Assembly: GCA_937877565.1 (NCBI GenBank)
Contig: CALFJB010000008.1
Coordinates: 1-52,324 of the forward strand
DNA from: an uncultured Selenomonadales bacterium
GTDB lineage: Bacteria > Bacillota > Negativicutes > Selenomonadales > Selenomonadaceae
Direction: 5' to 3'
Length of the DNA: 52,324 nt
Below the pieces are notes generated by a model that saw only the letters and a program-made list of their open reading frames with translations, did not search any database and was not told the origin of the DNA. Both the position numbers and the translations under genes were made by a program. Within the stretch, counting starts at the first letter, position 1. Each line of letters opens with the position of its first letter. Below are positions 15,554 through 22,461 of this stretch, piece by piece.

Positions 15554-15637
15554 ATGCGTCGTATCGTCAAGATTATTATCCGTGTGATCGTTATCACCGG
15601 CGTAATTCTTTTGGTACTCAGCAAAACAGCCGCCTAA
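15554..15637 (+). CDS. 27-residue cationic single-helix membrane peptide
   Basis: The ORF reads MRRIVKIIIRVIVITGVILL followed by VLSKTAA. A near-perfect ribosome binding site AAAGGAGGTGA lies 4 to 5 bases upstream. The peptide has a positively charged N-terminus and one hydrophobic helix of about 19 residues, like small hydrophobic type I toxins or small membrane regulators. It is too short to assign to a family. It lies alone between the diguanylate cyclase and a GIY-YIG gene, inside a structured transcript. Whether it is translated or toxic is inference. Confidence 0.6.
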   Translation: MRRIVKIIIRVIVITGVILLVLSKTAA

Positions 15638-15724
15638 GCTCCGTTAAAGCTCTAGCGGCTAAAGTTGGTTTATTCTAATCATCCTAATCGCGGATGCGAT
15701 CGCTTACTAAGTGCTAAGGAAATG

Positions 15725-15758
15725 CCCTGCCATTCGGCGGGGTGTTTTCTTTTTCTTG
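15725..15758 (+). terminator. Terminator of the small-peptide unit
   Basis: CCCTGCC pairs with GGCGGGG around ATTC, followed by TTTTCTTTTTC. Confidence 0.8.
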
Positions 15759-15810
15759 TATTATAATTTTTTAACGCCTTAATGTCAATTTAAAAAAATT
15801 TTATCAACTA

Positions 15811-15840
15811 TTGACTTGAAAAGCTCTGCGGGTGTAGTAT
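15811..15840 (+). promoter_or_regulatory. Promoter of the first GIY-YIG gene
   Basis: -35 TTGACT at 15811-15816, 18-base spacer, -10 TAGTAT at 15835-15840. Confidence 0.55.
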
Positions 15841-15866
15841 TAGTACGTTAAATCAACTAACACACA

Positions 15867-15915
15867 CGGCGCAAAGCCTCTCTTTAAATTTGTTTAATTA
15901 TAGAATTTTGCGCCG
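15867..15915 (+). promoter_or_regulatory. Leader hairpin of the first GIY-YIG gene
   Basis: CGGCGCAAA (15867-15875) pairs perfectly with TTTGCGCCG (15907-15915), 28 bases before the start codon and just before the ribosome binding site. Confidence 0.6.
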
Positions 15916-15942
15916 AAAAAGTCAAGAAAGGCGGGAATTTTT

Positions 15943-16572
15943 ATGTTTGGTATCATTTACGGCGCAGAATGCCTCGTAAATCACAAAATCTACATTGGGC
16001 AAACAGTACGAATATTGGAAAAGCGTATCATTGAACACAAAAGTAACAAAGTTTCGCTGATTAGTCGTGCAATTCACAAATACGGCGAAGAAAATTTTGT
16101 TTGGGTAACTCTTGAAGAATGCGACAGCCGTGAACAGTTGAATGAACGTGAAATTTTTTGGATTAAAACGTTGGATACGAAATTTCCGAATGGTTATAAT
16201 TTGACTGATGGCGGTAAGGGAAATTCAGGATACATTTGTTCAGCTGAAACACGTGCAAAGCTTTCTTTAGCTAAACGTGGGAAAAAATGTTCTTTAGAAA
16301 CGCGAACTAAAATTGCTGCCTCAAATAAAGGAAAAGTTCGTTCACCTGAACAGCGTGCAAGAATTTCTCAATCTAAAATGGGAAATAAAAATAGTGCCGG
16401 TCGTGTATTTACCACTGAACATTGCGCAAGAATTTCTGTTTCTAAAATGGGACATCCTGTTTCTCAAGAAACCAGAGAAAAACTTTCTATAGCACATAAA
16501 GGAAAAATTTTATCTCCAGAACACCGAGCTAAAATGTCTGAATCCCAAAAACGCCGCTTTAAAAAAGACTGA
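15943..16572 (+). CDS. Free-standing GIY-YIG endonuclease with NUMOD3 repeats (1)
   Basis: 209 residues. The N-terminal GIY-YIG nuclease reads GIIYGAECLVNHKIYIGQTV, then the catalytic Arg region LEKRIIEH and the metal-binding Glu in LNEREIFWI, ending in PNGYNLTDGG. Residues 95-209 are at least five NUMOD3-type units (S.ETR.KLS.A..GK), which bind DNA in homing endonucleases. It starts at ATG 15943 after AAAGGCGGG. It is similar to the gene at 36841. It lies 5' of clpB, outside any intron, so it is an independent selfish gene. Confidence 0.88.
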   Translation: MFGIIYGAECLVNHKIYIGQTVRILEKRIIEHKSNKVSLISRAIHKYGEENFVWVTLEECDSREQLNEREIFWIKTLDTKFPNGYNLTDGGKGNSGYICSAETRAKLSLAKRGKKCSLETRTKIAASNKGKVRSPEQRARISQSKMGNKNSAGRVFTTEHCARISVSKMGHPVSQETREKLSIAHKGKILSPEHRAKMSESQKRRFKKD

Positions 16573-16582
16573 CATTTTGTTA

Positions 16583-16611
16583 TTGACAATTTGACTAATT
16601 AGCTGTAAAAT
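16583..16611 (+). promoter_or_regulatory. Promoter of clpB
   Basis: -35 TTGACA (16583-16588), 17-base spacer, -10 TAAAAT (16606-16611) with extended TG. No CIRCE operator is visible, so control by HrcA is not indicated. Confidence 0.75.
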
Positions 16612-16653
16612 CTGCTCTGTAAAAAATTAAAATTTTAATTGGAGTTGATATAT

Positions 16654-19269
16654 ATGGCAAATGAAAAATATACAGCGAAAGCGATGCAAGCATTACAAGC
16701 AGCGCAACAGGTTGCCGCTCTTCGTTATAACCAGGAATTTTCAAGTTTGCATTTAATGTTGGCGTTGGCGAAGGAGCCGGAAGGTTTAATGCTAACGATT
16801 TTCAATGAATGTAACGTTGATTTACCAATGCTGAAAGTGAAACTGGAGGCGGAATTAAATAAAATACCTTCAATCAAAGGACAAGAAAGGCTTTCAATGG
16901 GCGTAGATTTGGCGCGGGTAATTGGCAAGGCAAACGAATATTCGCGAGCTATGCAGGATTCATATATCAGCACGGAACATTTACTTTTGGCGTTGGTTTC
17001 AGACGGCAGCGCGGAAGTTCAAGCCATTGCAAAAGAATTTAAACTTACTAAAAGTAAAATTCAAGATTCTATAAAGAAAAATCGCCGCCAAAACGTAAAT
17101 TCTGAAAATCCTGAAGAAGTTTATCAAGTTTTGGATAAATTCGGCAGGGATTTAACGCAAGCGGCGCGGGCAGGTAAACTTGATCCAGTTATTGGACGTG
17201 ATGAAGAAATTCGGCGCACGATTGAAATTTTGAGCCGCCGTACAAAAAATAATCCTGTTTTAATTGGTGAACCGGGCGTCGGCAAAACTGCGATTGTTGA
17301 AGGATTGGCGCGGCGAATTGTAGCCGGTGATGTTCCCGAATCGCTGAAAAATAAAACTTTGTACGCACTGGATATGGGCGCACTTATTGCGGGCGCAAAA
17401 TTCAGAGGCGAATTTGAGGAACGTTTGAAAAGCGTACTTGCAGAAATTGTTAAATCTGACGGGCAAATTTTACTGTTTATTGATGAAGTTCATACAGTTG
17501 TAGGCGCGGGAAAAGCTGAAGGCGCAATGGACGCAGGCAATTTGTTAAAGCCAATGATGGCGCGTGGCGAATTGCGCTGTATCGGTGCAACAACTTTGAA
17601 CGAATACAGAAAATATATCGAAAAAGATACAGCCCTTGAACGCCGTTTTCAACCTGTTATGGTAGGTGAGCCGACGGTTGAAGATACAATTACAATTTTG
17701 CGCGGCTTGAAAGAACGCTATGAAGTGCATCACGGCGTTAGAATCAGAGACGCGGCGTTGGTTGCGGCGGCTACACTTTCTGACAGATATATTTCTGACA
17801 GATTTTTACCTGACAAGGCAATAGATTTGGTTGACGAGGCGGCGGCGAAACTTCGCACTGAAATTGAATCACTGCCCGCGCCTATCGACGAAACGCGCCG
17901 AAAAATTATGCAGTTTGAAATTGAAGTGCAAGCCCTCAAAAAAGAAACTGACGCGGCGTCTAAAGAAAAATTGCAAACTATCACTGAAGAAATTGCAAAA
18001 CTTCAAGCTGAAGAAAAAGTCCTGCGCGATAAATGGGAGGCTGAAAAACAATCAATTCTGCGCGTCCGTGCCATTAAAAAGGAAATTGACGAAGTTAATA
18101 ACCAAATGGCGGCGGCTGAACGTGCTTACGATTTACAAAAACTTTCTGAATTGAAATACGGCAAACTTCCCGAACTTATGAAGACTTTGCAAAACGTTGA
18201 AAAAGAAATTGCTGAACATAACAAGGGCGAACGCCTTTTAAAGGAGGAAGTCGGCGAAGAAGATATTGCAAAAGTTGTAAGCCGCTGGACGGGTATTCCA
18301 ATTACTAAGATGATGACGGGCGAACGTGAAAAACTTTTACACCTTGAAGACACTTTGCATAAACGCGTTGTTGGACAAGATGAAGCCGTTAAAGTTGTAA
18401 GCGAAGCAATTTTACGCGCTCGCGCAGGTATTAAAGACCCCAACCGCCCAATAGGTTCATTTATCTTTTTGGGACCAACCGGCGTTGGCAAAACTGAATT
18501 GGCAAAAACTTTGGCGGAGGCACTTTTTGACGATGAACGCAGTATGATTCGCGTTGATATGTCGGAATTTATGGAAAAGCACACTGTAGCGCGTTTAATT
18601 GGTGCGCCTCCCGGTTACGTTGGTTACGAAGAAGGCGGGCAACTTACAGAGGCTGTGCGCCGCCGCCCTTACAGCGTAATTCTTTTAGATGAAATTGAAA
18701 AGGCTCATCACGACGTTTTCAATGTACTGTTGCAAATTCTTGACGACGGCAGACTTACTGACGGCAAAGGGCGTGTTGTAAATTTCAAAAATACCGTTAT
18801 CATTATGACAAGTAATTTGGGGTCGCAGGAAATTTTACAGCGGGCAAAAATTGGCTTTATCACTAACAAAGATTTTCAAGAGGCTGAAACGGTTATTAAA
18901 GATATGCTGAAAAATTATTTCCGCCCAGAATTTCTTAACCGCGTTGATGATATTGTTGTATTTAAATCTTTGGCGAAGGAACAAGTTAAAGCTATTGCCG
19001 AAATTTTGTTGAAGAATTTGAACGCCCGCCTTGAAAAGCAAACTAACATTACTTTGACTTGGACAGATAAAGCGGTTGAGGCGTTGGCGTCTCAAGGATT
19101 TGATCCAAACTTTGGAGCGCGTCCACTTCGTAGGCTTTTAACTCATACCGTCGAAACTGAACTTAGCAAAAAAATTATCGCCGCTGAAATTAAAGACGGC
19201 GATACGGTAGAAATTGACTTTGACGGCAAAAATTTTACATTCGCCCCAAAAATTTCACTTGAAAAATAA
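16654..19269 (+). CDS. clpB: ClpB disaggregase (Hsp100)
   Basis: 871 residues, full length. Clp N-repeat domain (about 1-145). First AAA+ domain has Walker A GEPGVGKT and Walker B ILLFIDEVH. A coiled-coil middle domain (about 400-530) carries the alternating Glu/Lys heptads that set ClpB apart from ClpC. The second AAA+ domain has GPTGVGKTELAKTLAE and ILLDEIEKAHHDVFN. Arginine fingers are in ALERRFQP. It pulls apart aggregated proteins with DnaK. ATG 16654 is chosen because GGAG lies 9 bases upstream; an in-frame TTG at 16639 lacks a site. Confidence 0.97.
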   Translation: MANEKYTAKAMQALQAAQQVAALRYNQEFSSLHLMLALAKEPEGLMLTIFNECNVDLPMLKVKLEAELNKIPSIKGQERLSMGVDLARVIGKANEYSRAMQDSYISTEHLLLALVSDGSAEVQAIAKEFKLTKSKIQDSIKKNRRQNVNSENPEEVYQVLDKFGRDLTQAARAGKLDPVIGRDEEIRRTIEILSRRTKNNPVLIGEPGVGKTAIVEGLARRIVAGDVPESLKNKTLYALDMGALIAGAKFRGEFEERLKSVLAEIVKSDGQILLFIDEVHTVVGAGKAEGAMDAGNLLKPMMARGELRCIGATTLNEYRKYIEKDTALERRFQPVMVGEPTVEDTITILRGLKERYEVHHGVRIRDAALVAAATLSDRYISDRFLPDKAIDLVDEAAAKLRTEIESLPAPIDETRRKIMQFEIEVQALKKETDAASKEKLQTITEEIAKLQAEEKVLRDKWEAEKQSILRVRAIKKEIDEVNNQMAAAERAYDLQKLSELKYGKLPELMKTLQNVEKEIAEHNKGERLLKEEVGEEDIAKVVSRWTGIPITKMMTGEREKLLHLEDTLHKRVVGQDEAVKVVSEAILRARAGIKDPNRPIGSFIFLGPTGVGKTELAKTLAEALFDDERSMIRVDMSEFMEKHTVARLIGAPPGYVGYEEGGQLTEAVRRRPYSVILLDEIEKAHHDVFNVLLQILDDGRLTDGKGRVVNFKNTVIIMTSNLGSQEILQRAKIGFITNKDFQEAETVIKDMLKNYFRPEFLNRVDDIVVFKSLAKEQVKAIAEILLKNLNARLEKQTNITLTWTDKAVEALASQGFDPNFGARPLRRLLTHTVETELSKKIIAAEIKDGDTVEIDFDGKNFTFAPKISLEK

Positions 19270-19282
19270 TTTGTAAATAATT

Positions 19283-19318
19283 TTAATTTTCTTCCCTGCG
19301 CGAGCGGGGATTTTTTTA
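19283..19318 (+). terminator. Terminator after clpB
   Basis: CCCTGC pairs with GCGGGG around GCGA, followed by T7. Confidence 0.75.
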
Positions 19319-19363
19319 TTTGTTAAATTTTGATTAAAAATGATTTTTTTCAGATAATTTTCA

Positions 19364-19384
19364 GGGGGGGGGGCAGTATCATAT
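19364..19384 (+). promoter_or_regulatory. G10 tract next to a -10 element
   Basis: Ten consecutive G at 19364-19373 run straight into CAGTATCATAT. The -10 candidate TATCAT is at 19377-19382, so the tract would occupy the promoter spacer. No clear -35 hexamer is visible upstream. Confidence 0.55.
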
Positions 19385-19411
19385 AGAAAAATTTGAAAGG
19401 AGGTGTTAAAA

Positions 19412-19795
19412 ATGGGCAGATTCAAAAATTTTTTAGCTGTACTTTTGGCGACGTTTGCAATTTGTGCGTTTCAAAGTAATGTTGCTCAAGCAGCGAGTAT
19501 CGATTATACAATTACCGATGTTCATTGCGGATACGGAGAATTTATTATGAATGGTTATTTTGAAAATCATGGTAGCACTGGAGGTACCCCTATCCGTGTT
19601 AGTTTTCTTGGATATGTTAAATATCATAATCGAGATATTGATGTTGATGCTTCGTTTTCAGGCTCAAATTTAACCGTTGGATATATTGCTCCAAATTCCC
19701 GCCGTTCATGGTCTTTCACAATTTCAGATAGTCGATTTATTTATTACAATGGAGAACCTCTTTGGAATATAAGAGCCAGTGTTACTTCTAATTAA
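19412..19795 (+). CDS. Small secreted beta-rich protein of unknown function
   Basis: 127 residues. FKNFLAVLLATFAICAFQSNVAQA is a clear Sec signal peptide, likely cut after AQA (about residue 27). The mature part of about 100 residues alternates polar and hydrophobic positions (YTITDVHCGYGEFIMNGYFE, then VSFLGYVKYHNRDI and PNSRRSWSFTISDSRF). The pattern is that of a single immunoglobulin-like sandwich, comparable to FxLYD-type modules. It has one Cys. ATG 19412 follows AAAGGAGGTG. It is monocistronic with a terminator at 19824-19857. I do not recognise a named family. Confidence 0.75.
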   Translation: MGRFKNFLAVLLATFAICAFQSNVAQAASIDYTITDVHCGYGEFIMNGYFENHGSTGGTPIRVSFLGYVKYHNRDIDVDASFSGSNLTVGYIAPNSRRSWSFTISDSRFIYYNGEPLWNIRASVTSN

Positions 19796-19823
19796 TTTTA
19801 ATTTTTATGGTAATAAAAAAATT

Positions 19824-19857
19824 AACCCGCTGAAAAATTTCGGCGGGATTTTTTTAT
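19824..19857. terminator. Bidirectional terminator
   Basis: CCCGCTGAAA pairs with TTTCGGCGGG, followed by T7; it lies between two converging genes. Confidence 0.8.
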
Positions 19858-20333
19858 AAATCGCTGTCGTGAGCGTCTTCAACGTTTTCCCATTCGCAAA
19901 CAAACGGAAATTGCGAAGTTTCAGACTCCGTGAGCCATTGTCCATCTCGATTAATATCCATATATAATTTCGTGGCGTTTTCAGCCGGTGTTGCATTTTC
20001 CAAATCTAAATCGTGTATTGGGTTTTCGGTAACCCACCGCCAAATATTATCAATGTTTCTTGTTCCGCCCATCCAAAATTTGCCGTCTTCAGCGTTTGCA
20101 CTTGCAATTAATTCTTTCAGCATTTCATTTTCAGCGGGAATTTCGACCGTTACCAAATGTCCGCCCATACTTTCGCAAAATACCTTCGCTTCATTCCAAT
20201 TCATTGGAGTTGAAAAAACTTGGTAGTAGTGTCCGTTCCATTCTTCGGCGTCATCTAAAACGGAAGTTTCAAGTAACAATAAAAAAGCAAACGCCACCAC
20301 ACCAAATAAAATAATTTTTAAAACAAATTTCAT
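19854..20333 (-). CDS. Membrane-anchored C-type-lectin-like domain protein
   Basis: 159 residues from ATG 20333. VLKIILFGVVAFAFLLLLE is an N-terminal membrane anchor or signal. The rest is one C-type lectin-like domain: the start NGHYYQVF, NWNEAKVFCESMGGHLVTV, FWMGGTRNIDNIWRWV, and the end DGQWLTESETSQFPFVCEWE. Both core cysteines are present. The domain usually binds sugars or proteins outside the cell. The best ribosome site (GAGGAG) is about 13 bases from this ATG, so an upstream start (an ATG at 20354 or a TTG at 20378) is possible. Confidence 0.75.
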   Translation of the reverse strand: MKFVLKIILFGVVAFAFLLLLETSVLDDAEEWNGHYYQVFSTPMNWNEAKVFCESMGGHLVTVEIPAENEMLKELIASANAEDGKFWMGGTRNIDNIWRWVTENPIHDLDLENATPAENATKLYMDINRDGQWLTESETSQFPFVCEWENVEDAHDSDL

Positions 20334-20401
20334 AAAAATAAATTCGCTCCTCATTTTTAAAATCAATTCGTTAAGCAAAATTTAATTTCCTGCAAAAAAT
20401 A

Positions 20402-20434
20402 ACCCGTCGAAAAATTCGGCGGGCTTTTTTAGTT
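20402..20434 (-). terminator. Terminator after htpG
   Basis: CCCGTCGAA pairs with TTCGGCGGG around AAA, flanked by A-rich and T6 runs. Confidence 0.75.
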
Positions 20435-20448
20435 TGCAGAAAAAATTT

Positions 20449-22353
20449 TTATTTCGCCATTAAGTCAGCGATTTTATTTGCAACTTCAACTGGATTATCC
20501 GGCATAATCCCTTCAATCAGTAAAGCTTGCGTGTAAAGCAGTTGGCAGAAATTTTTAAATTCGTCGTTATCTTTGCCGAGTGCGTGCAAGCCGCTTAACT
20601 TTTTGAAAAGCGCGTGGTTAGGATTAACTTCCAAAATTCTTTGCGCCTTGAAAAATGGATTGTTCATCGCCGCAAAAGTTTTTTCCATATTCAGCGAAGG
20701 ACCATTAACGCCGGTTGCCAAACATACCGCGCCGCTTTTCAAGTGCGAAGTCAAACGAACTTCAGAAACTGCGCCGCCCAAAACTTCTTTAACGTCTTTT
20801 AATAAATCCGCGTGAGACTTTGCAAGCTCCTCAACTTCGTTTTTAGTCTTTTTGGATTCTTCGTCGTCCAACTCAAAGTCTTCACGTGTAACGGCTTGAA
20901 ATTCTTTATCTGCGTATTTGTTCAAAGATTCAACTGCAAATTCATCAACCGGATCTAACAAATACAAAACTTCAATTCCTCGTTCGCGCAGAATTTCCAT
21001 TTGCGGCATTTGCGAAATTGTTTCTTTATCTTTACCGCTTGCAGTGTAAATCTTTGTTTGAGTTTCCGGCATACGTGAAACGTATTCGGCAAGCGTCGAA
21101 AGTTTTTCTTGCGTCGAAGTTTCAAACATCAGCAAATCTTTCAAGTCGTCTTTAACCTTTTCGTCGTAGGCGTTATTGTAGACGCCAATTTTTAAAGACT
21201 TGCCGTATTCGTTCCAAAATTCCTCGTAGTGTTCACGGTCGTTGCTCAAAATTTTTGAAAGCTGCTTTAAAATATTTTTCTCCAACGCCTTGCCAATTTT
21301 TTTAACTTCACGGCTTTGCTGTAAAAGTTCACGTGAAATATTTAACGGCAAATCCGGCGAATCTACCAGACCTTTGACAAAGCGCAGATAATCCGGCAAA
21401 AAGTCTTTGCACTTTTCCATAACGAAAACATGACGTGAATAAAGTTGCAAGCCCGCCTCATAATCCGAATAATACAAATTCAACGCCGCGTGTTTCGGAA
21501 TACATAAAAGCGCGGTGTATTCGATTGTACCTTCAGCCTTCGTGTGGAAAATTTCCATTGGATTTTCCCATTCGTGAAACTGATGCTTGAAAAATTCTTC
21601 GTATTCTTCCGGCTTAATATCAGATTTATTGCGCGTCCAAAGTGGCTGCATTGAATTAATCGTGCGAATTTCAATAGTTGGCTCCTCTTCCGGCTTGCCT
21701 TTAACTTCAAAATTCATCTTGATAGGATAACGAATATAATCAGAATATTTTTTGACAAGATTTTCAAGCGTGTAAGTGTTTGTAAAGTCAAATTCTTCGC
21801 CGCCGACAAATTCGTTTTTCAAGTGCAGTACAATCATTGTACCGCGAGAATCTTTTTCGCAATCTTCAATGGTATATTCGCCCGCGCCGTCAGAAATCCA
21901 TTTAACCGCCGCAGTTTCACCGGCTTTGCGTGTAATAATTTCAACTTCATCAGCAACAATGAACGCCGAATAAAAACCTACGCCGAATTGTCCAATTAAT
22001 TCTTCGTCCAGCTTGCCTTCACTTTCTTTGATTTTTTCAAGAAAAGCCTTTGTTCCACTTTGGGCGATTGTTCCAATGTTTGAAATAACTTCGCCGCGCG
22101 TCATTCCAATTCCATTATCTGAAATTGTCAAAGTTTTAGTTTCTTTGTCCGGCAAAATGAAAATTTCGTATTCGTCTTCGCCTTCCAAAATTTCTTTGTT
22201 CGTCAAGGATTCAAAGTGCAATTTGTCAATGGCATCAGACGCGTTGGAAATTAATTCGCGCAGGAAAATTTCCTTGTTCGTGTAAATCGAGTTAATGACT
22301 AAATCTAAAAGCCGTTTAGTTTCGGCTTGAAATTGCAATGTTTCTTTAGACAT
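20449..22353 (-). CDS. htpG: HtpG chaperone (bacterial Hsp90)
   Basis: 634 residues. The N-terminal GHKL ATPase domain shows the ELISNASDAIDKL helix, TLTISDNGIGM and IGQFGVGFYSAFIVAD. The middle domain shows PLWTRNKSDI and LYSRHVFVM...LPDYLRFVKGLVDSPDLPLNISRE. The C-terminal dimerisation domain is complete. It is an ATP-dependent chaperone of the cytosol. ATG 22353 follows GGGAGG. It shares a 108-base divergent promoter region with the dynamin-like gene. Confidence 0.97.
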   Translation of the reverse strand: MSKETLQFQAETKRLLDLVINSIYTNKEIFLRELISNASDAIDKLHFESLTNKEILEGEDEYEIFILPDKETKTLTISDNGIGMTRGEVISNIGTIAQSGTKAFLEKIKESEGKLDEELIGQFGVGFYSAFIVADEVEIITRKAGETAAVKWISDGAGEYTIEDCEKDSRGTMIVLHLKNEFVGGEEFDFTNTYTLENLVKKYSDYIRYPIKMNFEVKGKPEEEPTIEIRTINSMQPLWTRNKSDIKPEEYEEFFKHQFHEWENPMEIFHTKAEGTIEYTALLCIPKHAALNLYYSDYEAGLQLYSRHVFVMEKCKDFLPDYLRFVKGLVDSPDLPLNISRELLQQSREVKKIGKALEKNILKQLSKILSNDREHYEEFWNEYGKSLKIGVYNNAYDEKVKDDLKDLLMFETSTQEKLSTLAEYVSRMPETQTKIYTASGKDKETISQMPQMEILRERGIEVLYLLDPVDEFAVESLNKYADKEFQAVTREDFELDDEESKKTKNEVEELAKSHADLLKDVKEVLGGAVSEVRLTSHLKSGAVCLATGVNGPSLNMEKTFAAMNNPFFKAQRILEVNPNHALFKKLSGLHALGKDNDEFKNFCQLLYTQALLIEGIMPDNPVEVANKIADLMAK

Positions 22354-22373
22354 TCAAATTACCTCCCAAAAAT

Positions 22374-22379
22374 ATTATA
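22374..22379 (-). promoter_or_regulatory. Extended -10 promoter of htpG
   Basis: Minus strand TATAAT (22379-22374) preceded by TATGC, an extended -10. A TTGACA at 22392-22387 is too close (7 bases) to be its -35. Confidence 0.5.
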
Positions 22380-22385
22380 GCATAC

Positions 22386-22414
22386 TTGTCAAAATTACGA
22401 TTTATAGTTAAAAT
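22386..22414 (+). promoter_or_regulatory. Promoter of the dynamin-like GTPase gene
   Basis: -35 TTGTCA (22386-22391), 17-base spacer, -10 TAAAAT (22409-22414). It is back to back with the htpG promoter. Confidence 0.6.
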
Positions 22415-22461
22415 CTTTTCATTAAAAATTAAATTAGAATAATTTTTTTGGAGGCATAATT

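Larger units (their letters stand above)
15500..15760 (+). ncRNA. Structured RNA unit carrying a 27-codon ORF (type I toxin-like)
   Basis: A compact unit with its own promoter and terminator. 5' hairpin: GAAGTG (15502-15507) with CACTTC (15531-15536), inner stem ACGC/GCGT and loop TAGGCGGTC. The loop bases TAGGCGG are complementary to CCGCCTA (15630-15636) at the end of the ORF. That same segment can instead form the hairpin AGCCGC/GCGGCT (15628-15660). A third hairpin is ATCGC-GGAT-GCGAT (about 15692-15705). Alternative pairing between the 5' leader and the ORF end is a feature of many type I toxin mRNAs. No antisense RNA could be shown. Confidence 0.45.

Noticed and set aside
16573..16653. 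CIRCE operator before clpB
   Set aside because: No TTAGCACTC-N9-GAGTGCTAA inverted repeat is present; only a housekeeping promoter is visible.
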